Source of the DNA: an uncultured Nostocoides sp.
GTDB taxonomy: Bacteria > Actinomycetota > Actinomycetes > Actinomycetales > Dermatophilaceae
DNA length: 5,097 bases
Direction: 5' to 3'
NCBI GenBank assembly: GCA_936931335.1
Contig: CAKZIH010000029.1
Location: 1 to 5,097 of the forward strand
Part shown: positions 1 to 5,004 of the stretch, piece by piece
How the letters are laid out: each line of letters begins with the position of its first letter
How positions within the stretch are numbered: position 1 is the first letter of the stretch
The notes under the pieces: generated by a model
The model's database searches: none
What the model saw: only the letters and a program-made list of their open reading frames with translations
What the model was told of the DNA's origin: nothing
Program-made: the position numbers and the translations under genes

Positions 1-225
1 GATGGCGGCGCCCCGATCGAAGCCCGCCACGTCCGCGCCGGCCTCCCGGAGCCTTGCCATCGTGGGACCCGAACCGCACCCGGCATCGAGAATCCGCCGG
101 TCGGCAACGTCGCCGGCGAGCCCCAGCATGGCCGGCTTTTCGTAGTAGGCGTTGAAGAGACCGGTCTCGTTCTGGCGGTGATAGGCCACGGCGAAGTCGT
201 CATAGTCGCTATCGGTCACGCTCAC
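1..225 (-). CDS. Class I SAM-dependent methyltransferase, N-terminal part (runs off left edge)
   Basis: Reading leftward from a GTG at 225, 75 codons stay open to the window edge, so the C-terminal part is missing. Residues 46-54 read LDAGCGSGP, the glycine-rich motif I that holds S-adenosylmethionine in Rossmann-fold methyltransferases. An acidic residue follows at the end of the second strand (D70 in GFDRG), where the ribose hydroxyls are usually bound. The N-terminus carries FAVAYHRQNETGLFNAYYEKP (roughly residues 11-31), a lead-in I associate with small-molecule-type methyltransferases of actinobacteria. The substrate cannot be told from this fragment. The frame is closed upstream by TGA at 232-234, leaving only GTG 225 or GTG 219 as starts. 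Neither has a well-spaced Shine-Dalgarno sequence. The gene is divergent from the aldo/keto reductase. Family assignment is firm; function and exact start are not. Confidence 0.85.
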   Translation of the reverse strand, partial: MSVTDSDYDDFAVAYHRQNETGLFNAYYEKPAMLGLAGDVADRRILDAGCGSGPTMARLREAGADVAGFDRGAAI

Positions 226-258
226 CCCCGGTCATGATCCAGCAGCGGTCAGGACAGC

Positions 259-264
259 AGCCTA
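259..264 (-). promoter_or_regulatory. Possible -10 element for the methyltransferase
   Basis: On the minus strand this reads TAGGCT, fitting the actinobacterial TANNNT -10 pattern. It would place a transcript start near 252, about 27 nt before the GTG at 225. No convincing -35 element is visible, and the overlapping TAGATA on the plus strand is an alternative reading of the same A/T-rich patch. Weak support. Confidence 0.2.
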
Positions 265-302
265 GATACTCGGGGGCGATGTCAGGTCGGGTCGAGGGAC
301 GA

Positions 303-319
303 CATACCGTCGGGGTATG
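303..319. repeat. Inverted repeat over the aldo/keto reductase start codon
   Basis: Six-base arms CATACC (303-308) and GGTATG (314-319) flank a 5-nt centre, GTCGG. The left arm overlaps the putative -10 element and the right arm contains the ATG start. If the transcript begins at the ATG, the repeat cannot form an RNA hairpin and would act as DNA, for example as a repressor operator. An overlapping alternative pairing, CGAC (300-303) with GTCG (309-312), also exists. Arms this short can arise by chance. Confidence 0.35.
305..310 (+). promoter_or_regulatory. Candidate -10 element, leaderless start of the aldo/keto reductase
   Basis: TACCGT fits TANNNT and ends 6 nt before the ATG at 317, so the expected transcript start coincides with the A of the start codon. 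This is the standard arrangement of leaderless genes in actinobacteria. It agrees with the absence of a usable Shine-Dalgarno: GAGGGA at 294-299 is 17 nt from the ATG and GGGG at 312-315 is too close. No clear -35 hexamer is seen. Confidence 0.45.
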
Positions 320-1327
320 GAATATCGCTACCTCGGCAACAGCGGACTCAAGATCTCCGAGATCACCTACGGCAACTGGCTCACCCACGGCTCCCAGGTC
401 GAGAACGACGTGGCGAAGAAGTGCGTGCAGGCGGCACTGGACCAGGGCATCAGCACCTTCGACACCGCGGACGTCTACGCCAACACGAAGGCCGAGACCG
501 TCCTCGGCGACGCGCTCAAGAGCGAGCGGCGCGAGGACCTGGAGATTTTCACCAAGGTCTACTGGCCGACCGGCCCCGGCGGCAAGAACGACTCCGGCCT
601 GTCCCGCAAGCACATCATGGAGTCCATCAACGGCTCGCTGACCCGCCTGCAGACCGACTACGTCGACCTCTACCAGGCCCACCGCTACGACACCGAGACC
701 CCGCTCGAGGAGACCATGCAGGCCTTCGCCGACGTGGTCCGGCAGGGCAAGGCGCTCTACATCGGGGTCAGCGAATGGACCGCCGAGCAGATCCGCGAGG
801 GACACGCCCTGGCCAAGGAGCTCGGCGTGCAGCTCATCTCCAGCCAGCCGCAGTACTCAATGCTCTGGCGGGTAATCGAGGAGAAGGTGGTGCCCACCTG
901 CGCCGAACTTGGGATCAGCCAGATCGTGTGGAGCCCGATGGCCCAGGGCGTCCTCAGCGGTAAGTACGAGCCCGGCAAGCAGCCGCCGGCCGACTCGCGC
1001 GCGGCCGACGCGAAGGGCGGCGCCGACATGATCAAGGACTTCATGACCGATGAGACCCTGACCCGGGTCCAAAAGCTCAAGCCCATCGCCCAGGAGGCCG
1101 GACTGTCCATGGCCCAGCTCGCGGTTGCCTGGGTGCTGCAGAACGACAATGTCGCCGCGGCCCTCGTCGGCGCCTCCCGTCCGGAACAGGTCGAGGAGAA
1201 CGTCAAGGCCGCCGGCGTGAAGCTGGATGCCGACCAGTTGAGCGCGATCGACGAGGCCCTCGGTGATGTCGTGGAGCGCGACCCCGCCCAGACCGCCAAG
1301 CGCTCGCCGCAGGAGCGCCCCAGCTGA
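317..1327 (+). CDS. Aldo/keto reductase, Kv-beta/YghZ-like type
   Basis: A 336-residue protein with the full aldo/keto reductase TIM barrel; it is a predicted cytosolic NADPH-dependent carbonyl reductase. The start MEYRYLGNSGLKIS is the typical N-terminal hairpin of the family, which fixes the ATG at 317. The catalytic tetrad is visible: D49 and Y54 in FDTADVYA, K80 in FTKVYW and H122 in YQAHRYD. Cofactor-binding stretches follow: WSPMAQGVLSGKY (residues 205-217) and GASRPEQVEEN (285-295). The wording GLSRKHIMES and the overall pattern match the potassium-channel beta-subunit-like branch, which includes E. coli YghZ, a reductase active on methylglyoxal and L-glyceraldehyde-3-phosphate. The vertebrate channel subunits have Asn where this protein has H122, so it looks like an active enzyme. 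Some databases label such proteins 'voltage-gated potassium channel beta subunit', but no channel gene is present here. The physiological substrate is unknown. It is preceded by a leaderless-type promoter and followed by a hairpin. Confidence 0.93.
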   Translation: MEYRYLGNSGLKISEITYGNWLTHGSQVENDVAKKCVQAALDQGISTFDTADVYANTKAETVLGDALKSERREDLEIFTKVYWPTGPGGKNDSGLSRKHIMESINGSLTRLQTDYVDLYQAHRYDTETPLEETMQAFADVVRQGKALYIGVSEWTAEQIREGHALAKELGVQLISSQPQYSMLWRVIEEKVVPTCAELGISQIVWSPMAQGVLSGKYEPGKQPPADSRAADAKGGADMIKDFMTDETLTRVQKLKPIAQEAGLSMAQLAVAWVLQNDNVAAALVGASRPEQVEENVKAAGVKLDADQLSAIDEALGDVVERDPAQTAKRSPQERPS

Positions 1328-1369
1328 GCTGCGCTCCACCTGCCCGGCAGGCATGCAGTTGCCCGCGGA

Positions 1370-1391
1370 CCGTCGGAATCCCCTCCGGCGG
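1370..1391 (+). terminator. Candidate hairpin terminator after the aldo/keto reductase
   Basis: CCGTCGGA (1370-1377) pairs over 8 bp with TCCGGCGG (1384-1391) around a 6-nt loop, ATCCCC. One pair is a U-G wobble in the plus-strand RNA; the same position would be an A-C mismatch in minus-strand RNA, so the stem favours plus-strand transcription. It lies 43 nt after the reductase stop. There is no immediate U-run, only GTTTATTC about 11 nt downstream, which is common for actinobacterial terminators but leaves this a moderate call. Confidence 0.4.
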
Positions 1392-1434
1392 CCCGCCCAG
1401 GGTTTATTCGGATGAGCGCGCCGGCCATCCGGCC

Positions 1435-1440
1435 TAGGTT
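1435..1440 (+). promoter_or_regulatory. Candidate -10 element, leaderless start of the VOC gene
   Basis: TAGGTT fits TANNNT and ends 6 nt before the ATG at 1447, the same geometry as upstream of the aldo/keto reductase. It again predicts a transcript beginning at the start codon. No Shine-Dalgarno sequence is present in the GACGGC spacer. No convincing -35 element can be identified. Confidence 0.5.
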
Positions 1441-1446
1441 GACGGC

Positions 1447-2136
1447 ATGGCTGTGACGCTGCGTGCGGTGATCTTCGACAGCCCCGATCCGGCGGTGGCC
1501 GGGCGGTTTTGGGCGCGCCTGCTTGACCGCGAAGAAGTCAGCGAGGCGGGCGGCATTCTGCTGCCAGGCAGCCCCACCCAGGTCGGCCTGCGCTTCATTG
1601 AGCCGCACGGATCAGCGACCGGACGTCGGCTCCATCTGCGCGTCACCAGCACGGACCTGGGGGAGCGGGACGCCACCGTTCTGCGGGTTACCGATCTCGG
1701 CGGTCGCCACCACGACGCCGGTCAACTCCCGGTGGAGCAGCACATCGTGCTCGCCGACCCCGACGGCAACGAGTTCTGCGTCATCGAGCCGGGCAATGCC
1801 TACCTCGCCGGGTGCGGGCGGCTCGGCGAGGTGGCGTGCGATGGCACCCGCGAGGTGGGCCAGTTCTGGAGCGCGGTGCTGGGTTGGCCACTGGTGTGGG
1901 ATCGGGACGAGGAGACCGCGATCCAGTCGCCCGCCGGCGGCACCAAGATCGCGTGGGGCGGGCCTCCGCTCGCCGAGAAGACCGGCCCCAATCCGCAGCG
2001 CTTCGAACTCGCCAGCGACGACCTCGCCGCTGACCTCGACCGGCTCGTCGGGCTGGGGGCGGGGTTGCGGCATACGGACCCCGACGGCGCCATACTCGCC
2101 GACCCGGACGGCAACGAGTTCCGCCTCACCGGCTGA
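1447..2136 (+). CDS. Two-domain VOC (glyoxalase/bleomycin-resistance fold) protein
   Basis: A 229-residue protein made of two related VOC domains, about residues 1-117 and 122-229. Each opens with a strand and a helix bearing FW (F21-W22; F140-W141) and closes with LADPDGNEF (102-110; 217-225), the signature end of glyoxalase-like domains. Domain 1 keeps a His in RLHLRV (H63) and a Glu after the signature (E114 in FCVIE), positions that often bind the metal. Domain 2 has Phe (F186 in QRFELASDD) and a run-out to LTG at those places, so it probably binds no metal and may serve structurally or as a substrate half-site. VOC proteins include glyoxalases, dioxygenases, antibiotic-binding proteins and many of unknown role; this looks most like the Glyoxalase_6-type actinobacterial proteins. 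No specific reaction can be assigned. The start has no Shine-Dalgarno but a leaderless-type -10. The gene converges on the DUF2871 gene 28 bp away. Confidence 0.9.
   Translation: MAVTLRAVIFDSPDPAVAGRFWARLLDREEVSEAGGILLPGSPTQVGLRFIEPHGSATGRRLHLRVTSTDLGERDATVLRVTDLGGRHHDAGQLPVEQHIVLADPDGNEFCVIEPGNAYLAGCGRLGEVACDGTREVGQFWSAVLGWPLVWDRDEETAIQSPAGGTKIAWGGPPLAEKTGPNPQRFELASDDLAADLDRLVGLGAGLRHTDPDGAILADPDGNEFRLTG
1750..1776 (+). repeat. Internal direct repeat in the VOC gene, copy 1
   Basis: This 27-bp stretch encodes LADPDGNEF of the first VOC domain. It recurs at 2095-2121 with a single base change (C for G at the 12th position, synonymous). It is the most conserved trace of the domain duplication. 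Near identity at the DNA level is partly forced by the conserved motif plus strong codon preference. Confidence 0.8.
2095..2121 (+). repeat. Internal direct repeat in the VOC gene, copy 2
   Basis: Second copy of the 27-bp LADPDGNEF-coding stretch, near the end of the second VOC domain. It differs from the copy at 1750-1776 at one synonymous position. Confidence 0.8.
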
Positions 2137-2153
2137 AGGGGCACCATCCGGCC

Positions 2154-2178
2154 CGCCCGATGCCTCAGGCAGCGGGCG
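2154..2178. terminator. Convergent, probably bidirectional hairpin terminator
   Basis: Left arm 2154-2164 (CGCCCGATGCC) pairs with right arm 2168-2178 (GGCAGCGGGCG) over 11 positions with a single A-G mismatch and a 3-nt loop, TCA. It begins 18 nt after the VOC stop and overlaps the last codons of the minus-strand DUF2871 gene. The loop is that gene's TGA stop codon (2165-2167). No U-run follows on either strand. The position between two converging genes and the stem strength support a terminator serving chiefly the VOC transcript and perhaps both. Confidence 0.6.
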
Positions 2179-2632
2179 TGGGGGAGGACTCGCGTGCAGC
2201 CTCGGTGGGGCGCTGGTCGGCATAGGTGCGCACGGCCGGGGCCAGGGCAACGAAGAGCAGGATGAATGCCGCGGTGAGCGTCATATGACCGAGCCCGGAG
2301 AACCCGGCGAGGGCCTTCGAGGCGGCGTGCGGGGAGTCCATCACCTGCAGGCAGCCCTTGACCAGCAAGCCACCGACGGTGATCAGCAGGCCGGTGTTCC
2401 AGGCGTGGACCGCGGCGGTGAACGACCGCCGGCCGCTCAGCCGGAAGGTCACATCGAGCACGAGCAGTAGCAACATGCCAAGGGAGCCCAGCGTCAGCGC
2501 GTGGGTGTGCACCACGGCCAACTGGGTGCCCCCGGCCACATCGTGTGCCCTGGTGAATTCGCGGTAGAAGAGCCCGCCCGCTAGGCCGATGGCGGTCCAG
2601 GCGGCGGCGGAGCGGTACAGCAGGGTGGTCAC
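2165..2632 (-). CDS. DUF2871-type four-helix membrane protein
   Basis: A 155-residue predicted inner-membrane protein. Four hydrophobic segments are visible, at about residues 7-22, 38-62, 73-93 and 108-134. A charged, proline-rich, probably cytosolic tail (135-155) follows. The motifs GLFYREFTR (20-28), VVHTHALTLG (40-49), GLLVKGCLQV (88-97) and GLGH (113-116) match what I recall of DUF2871, a family of unknown function in Firmicutes and actinobacteria. Histidines H42, H44, H76 and H116 lie in or at the ends of the helices, the kind of placement seen in heme- or metal-binding membrane proteins; that is inference only. The start is a GTG at 2632; no Shine-Dalgarno or leaderless -10 supports it directly, but no better in-frame start lies upstream. 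The gene is on the same strand as tdh-kbl, 139 bp downstream of kbl, and has an imperfect tandem repeat in its upstream region. Confidence 0.85.
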   Translation of the reverse strand: MTTLLYRSAAAWTAIGLAGGLFYREFTRAHDVAGGTQLAVVHTHALTLGSLGMLLLLVLDVTFRLSGRRSFTAAVHAWNTGLLITVGGLLVKGCLQVMDSPHAASKALAGFSGLGHMTLTAAFILLFVALAPAVRTYADQRPTEAARESSPTPAA

Positions 2633-2672
2633 GGCGTGCGGTCCAATCGCGTTGGGGGAGTGAGCTGTTTCC

Positions 2673-2678
2673 AGGCTA
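2673..2678 (-). promoter_or_regulatory. Possible -10 element for the DUF2871 gene
   Basis: On the minus strand this reads TAGCCT, within the only A/T-rich patch of the intergenic region (AATTTCTAGCCT). It would give a start near 2666 and a leader of about 33 nt. No good -35 hexamer is visible at the expected distance, so an activator or read-through from kbl could be needed. Weak support. Confidence 0.25.
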
Positions 2679-2716
2679 GAAATTCCGCCTCAGCCCGCGC
2701 ACCCCGCGCGCGTCAT

Positions 2717-2750
2717 CCGTTCGGGTGATAGCCGCCGTTCGTACTGATAG
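2717..2750. repeat. Imperfect tandem direct repeat upstream of the DUF2871 gene
   Basis: Two copies with an 18-bp period: CCGTTCG-GG-TGATAG at 2717-2731 and CCGTTCG-TAC-TGATAG at 2735-2750. They share a 7-bp and a 6-bp block, with a 2- or 3-nt variable spacer and CCG between the copies. The repeat lies in non-coding DNA, 22-55 nt downstream of the kbl stop and 85-118 nt upstream of the DUF2871 start. This arrangement would suit a pair of binding sites for a regulator, but no regulator gene is in the window. Confidence 0.55.
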
Positions 2751-2771
2751 TCGGCCGAGTCGGTATGCCGC

Positions 2772-3962
2772 TCAGCCCACCTCATCCCGCGCCGCGGCGA
2801 AGGCTGCTGCGCAGGCGCGGACATCGTCCGCGGAATGGGCCGCCGAGAGCTGGACCCGGATCCGGGCCGCACCCTGGGGCACCACCGGATAGGAGAATGC
2901 GATGACATAGACACCGCGTTCGAGCATGGCGTCCGCAATCTGCCCGGCCATTCGCGCCCCGTCCGCGCCGCGGAACATCACCGGCACGATCGCGTGCTCA
3001 CCGGGCAACAGCTCAAAGCCGGCCTCGGTCATCAGCGATCGGAAGAGTTCGGCGTTCGCACGCAAGCGATCCCGGCCCGCACTGGAGTCTCGCGCGAGTT
3101 CCAGCGCCTTAAGCGACCCGGCCACCACGCTCGGCGCCACGGCATTAGAAAACAGATACGGCCGCGAGCGTTGACGCAGCAGGTCGACGATCTCCTGGTG
3201 GGCCGCGACATACCCGCCGGACGCGCCACCGAGCGCCTTGCCGAGGGTGCCGGTGAGGATGTCCACCCGATCCAGCACCCCGAAGTGTTCCGGCGTCCCG
3301 GCCCCGGTCTCTCCGATGAAACCCACCGCATGCGAGTCGTCCACCATGACCATCGCCCCGAACTCCTCGGCGAGATCGCAGATCTCCACCAGCGGCGCGA
3401 AATAGCCGTCCATCGAGAAGACCCCGTCGGTGACGATGACGATCCGTCGCGCCCCCGCGTCCTTGGCGGCCGCAAGTTGCGTGCGCAGGTCGGTCATGTC
3501 GGCGTTCTGATAGCGATACCGCTTGGCCTTGCTGAGCCGGATCCCATCGATCAGCGAGGCGTGGTTGAGCGCATCGGAGATGATCGCGTCCTGCTCGCCG
3601 AAGAGCACCTCGAAGACGCCGCCATTGGCGTCGAAGCACGAGGAGTACAGGATCGTGTCGTCGGTGCCGAAATACTGCGACAACGCCGCCTCAAGCTTCT
3701 TGTGCTGGGCCTGGGTGCCGCAGATGAAGCGCACGCTGGCCATCCCAAAACCCCACTCGTCCAAGGCATCCCGCGCCGCGGCCAGCACCTCCGGGTGGTC
3801 GGCGAGGCCGAGGTAGTTGTTGGCGCAGAAGTTGAGCGCCTTGCCCGTGGTGGTCTCGATATGGGAGGACTGGGCGGTGGTCAACTGTCGCTCGGACTTG
3901 TAGAGCCCGGCCTCCCGGATCGCCGCCAGCGTCGCGGTGAGCTCGTCCTTGATCGCGTACAT
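2772..3962 (-). CDS. kbl: 2-amino-3-ketobutyrate CoA ligase (glycine C-acetyltransferase)
   Basis: A 396-residue cytosolic PLP enzyme of the alpha-oxoamine synthase group, catalysing 2-amino-3-ketobutyrate + CoA to glycine + acetyl-CoA, the second step of threonine breakdown through glycine. It is close in length to E. coli KBL (398) and collinear with it: FCANNYLGLADHP (45-57), GMASVRFICGTQ (73-84), SSCFDANGG (107-115) and VDDSHAVGF (207-215). It also has TGTLGKALGGASGGY (237-251), in which K242 is the PLP-binding lysine, and RPYLFSNAVAP (267-277). The cofactor Asp is in the DDSH motif (D208-H211). Related enzymes (BioF, ALA synthase, serine palmitoyltransferase) share the fold, but the SVRFICGTQ segment and the adjacent tdh identify KBL. 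The ATG at 3962 lies one base after the tdh stop and has a strong GGGAGGA ribosome site inside the end of tdh. No strong terminator follows. Confidence 0.97.
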   Translation of the reverse strand: MYAIKDELTATLAAIREAGLYKSERQLTTAQSSHIETTTGKALNFCANNYLGLADHPEVLAAARDALDEWGFGMASVRFICGTQAQHKKLEAALSQYFGTDDTILYSSCFDANGGVFEVLFGEQDAIISDALNHASLIDGIRLSKAKRYRYQNADMTDLRTQLAAAKDAGARRIVIVTDGVFSMDGYFAPLVEICDLAEEFGAMVMVDDSHAVGFIGETGAGTPEHFGVLDRVDILTGTLGKALGGASGGYVAAHQEIVDLLRQRSRPYLFSNAVAPSVVAGSLKALELARDSSAGRDRLRANAELFRSLMTEAGFELLPGEHAIVPVMFRGADGARMAGQIADAMLERGVYVIAFSYPVVPQGAARIRVQLSAAHSADDVRACAAAFAAARDEVG

Positions 3963-3963
3963 C

Positions 3964-5004
3964 TCATTCCTCCCAGTTCATGACGACCTTGCCGCACTGG
4001 CCCGATTTCGCCACCTCGAATGCCTGCGCCCAGTCCGAGGCCGGTATGCGGTGTGTGATCACCGAGGCCACCGCCTGCTCCAGCCGCGGCGAGGTCTGCA
4101 GCATCGCGCTCATCGCGTACCACGACTCATACATCTCCCGGCCGTAGATGCCGCGGATGGTGAGCATGTGGGTGATGACCTTGGGCCAGTCCACGACATA
4201 CGGCTGGTGCGGCAGGCCGAGCAGGGCAACCCGGCCACCGTGGTTCATATTGTCGATGAGCTCGGCCACCGCCGGCGGGGCGCCGGACATCTCCAGCGCG
4301 ATGTCGAAGCCCTCCCGCATCCCCAGTTCGGCTTGGGCCTCGCGGATCCGTTGCCGGCCGGAGTTGACCACCAGGTCCGCGCCCGCAGCGCGGGCCAGCG
4401 CCAACCGGGTATCGGACAGATCGGTGACCACGATGTGGCGGGCACCGGCATGCCGGGCGATCGCCGCAGCCATCACGCCGATCGGGCCGGCCCCGGTGAT
4501 CAGCACGTCCTCGCCCACCAGGTCGAAACTCAGGGCGGTGTGCACGGCGTTGCCGAACGGGTCGAAAATCGCGGCGATGTCGTCCGGGACGTCGTCCGGC
4601 AGCTTGAAGGCATTGAAGGCAGGCAGCACCAGGTACTCGGCGAAACTGCCCTGGCGGTTCACGCCGATGCCCTGGGTGTTGCGGCACAGGTGCCTGCGCC
4701 CGGCGCGGCAGTTGCGGCAGTGCCCACACGTCACGTGGCCCTCGCCGCTGACGCGGTCGCCGATGGTAAAGCCGCGCACCTCGCTGCCCATTCCGACCAC
4801 CGTGCCCACGTACTCGTGACCGACGATCATGGGTACCGGGATGGTCTTCTGCGCCCAATCGTCCCACCTGTAGATATGAACGTCGGTGCCGCAGATGCTG
4901 GACTTGCGAACCTTGATCAGCAGGTCATTAGGGCCGGGCGTAGGCACGGGCGCTTCGACGGGCCAGATTCCGGGTTCGGATTTCAACTTGGAGAGGGCGT
5001 GCAT
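3964..5004 (-). CDS. tdh: L-threonine 3-dehydrogenase
   Basis: A zinc-dependent medium-chain dehydrogenase, 346 residues from the ATG at 5004, oxidising L-threonine with NAD+ to 2-amino-3-ketobutyrate in the cytosol. All metal ligands are present at the same numbers as in E. coli TDH when counted from this start: C38, H63 and E64 (catalytic zinc), and C93, C96, C99 and C107 (structural zinc). The Rossmann motif GAGPIG is at 171-176 with D195 as the likely adenosine-ribose acceptor, favouring NAD+. GNAVHTALSFDLVGEDVL (151-168) and IYGREMYESW (286-295) are typical of TDH rather than other alcohol or polyol dehydrogenases. In-frame starts also exist at 5034 (ATG) and 5058 (GTG), adding 10 or 18 residues. 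I chose 5004 because MHALSKLK aligns with E. coli MKALSKLK and the extra codons (AGA, AGG, CGA, CCT) look non-coding. It is first in a tdh-kbl pair, the reverse of the E. coli order. Confidence 0.96.
   Translation of the reverse strand: MHALSKLKSEPGIWPVEAPVPTPGPNDLLIKVRKSSICGTDVHIYRWDDWAQKTIPVPMIVGHEYVGTVVGMGSEVRGFTIGDRVSGEGHVTCGHCRNCRAGRRHLCRNTQGIGVNRQGSFAEYLVLPAFNAFKLPDDVPDDIAAIFDPFGNAVHTALSFDLVGEDVLITGAGPIGVMAAAIARHAGARHIVVTDLSDTRLALARAAGADLVVNSGRQRIREAQAELGMREGFDIALEMSGAPPAVAELIDNMNHGGRVALLGLPHQPYVVDWPKVITHMLTIRGIYGREMYESWYAMSAMLQTSPRLEQAVASVITHRIPASDWAQAFEVAKSGQCGKVVMNWEE
3968..3974 (-). promoter_or_regulatory. Strong Shine-Dalgarno of kbl inside the 3' end of tdh
   Basis: On the minus strand GGGAGGA overlaps the last codons of tdh (Trp-Glu-Glu) and ends 5 nt before the kbl ATG. 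It is the only canonical ribosome binding site seen in the window, fixes the kbl start, and indicates that ribosomes finishing tdh can re-initiate on kbl. Confidence 0.85.

Noticed and set aside
282..297. TCAGG-TCGGG-TCGAGG short tandem pattern upstream of the reductase.
   Set aside because: Units are 5 nt and degenerate, with no sign of function; low-complexity drift in GC-rich DNA explains it.
209..805. Long open frame on the minus strand opposite the aldo/keto reductase.
   Set aside because: It is antisense to a clearly recognised enzyme, its protein matches no family I know, and such frames are common opposite GC-rich genes. The same applies to 2835-3983 (plus), 1523-2470 (plus) and 757-1608 (minus).
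1339..1351. CCTGC-CCG-GCAGG hairpin just after the aldo/keto reductase stop.
   Set aside because: A 5-bp stem with a 3-nt loop and no U-run; the longer stem at 1370-1391 is a better terminator candidate.
1420..1433. GCCGG-CCAT-CCGGC inverted repeat before the VOC gene as an operator.
   Set aside because: Short, all G/C arms in GC-rich DNA, next to but not overlapping the -10 element; expected by chance.
2696..2710. CGCGC-5 nt-GCGCG hairpin downstream of kbl as a tdh-kbl terminator.
   Set aside because: Only 5 bp in very GC-rich sequence, about 60 nt past the stop, with at most AATTTC some distance later. It is too weak to call, and read-through into the DUF2871 gene remains possible.
2713..2728. 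TCATCC-GTTC-GGGTGA stem in the kbl-DUF2871 gap as a terminator.
   Set aside because: It needs a wobble pair on the plus strand and has a C-A mismatch in the minus-strand RNA, where a terminator would be required. It is better seen as part of the tandem repeat.
2855..2866. A 12-bp perfect palindrome, CCCGGATCCGGG.
   Set aside because: It lies inside kbl, in codons for the conserved Arg-Ile-Arg of the family, and is fully explained by amino acid conservation and codon preference.
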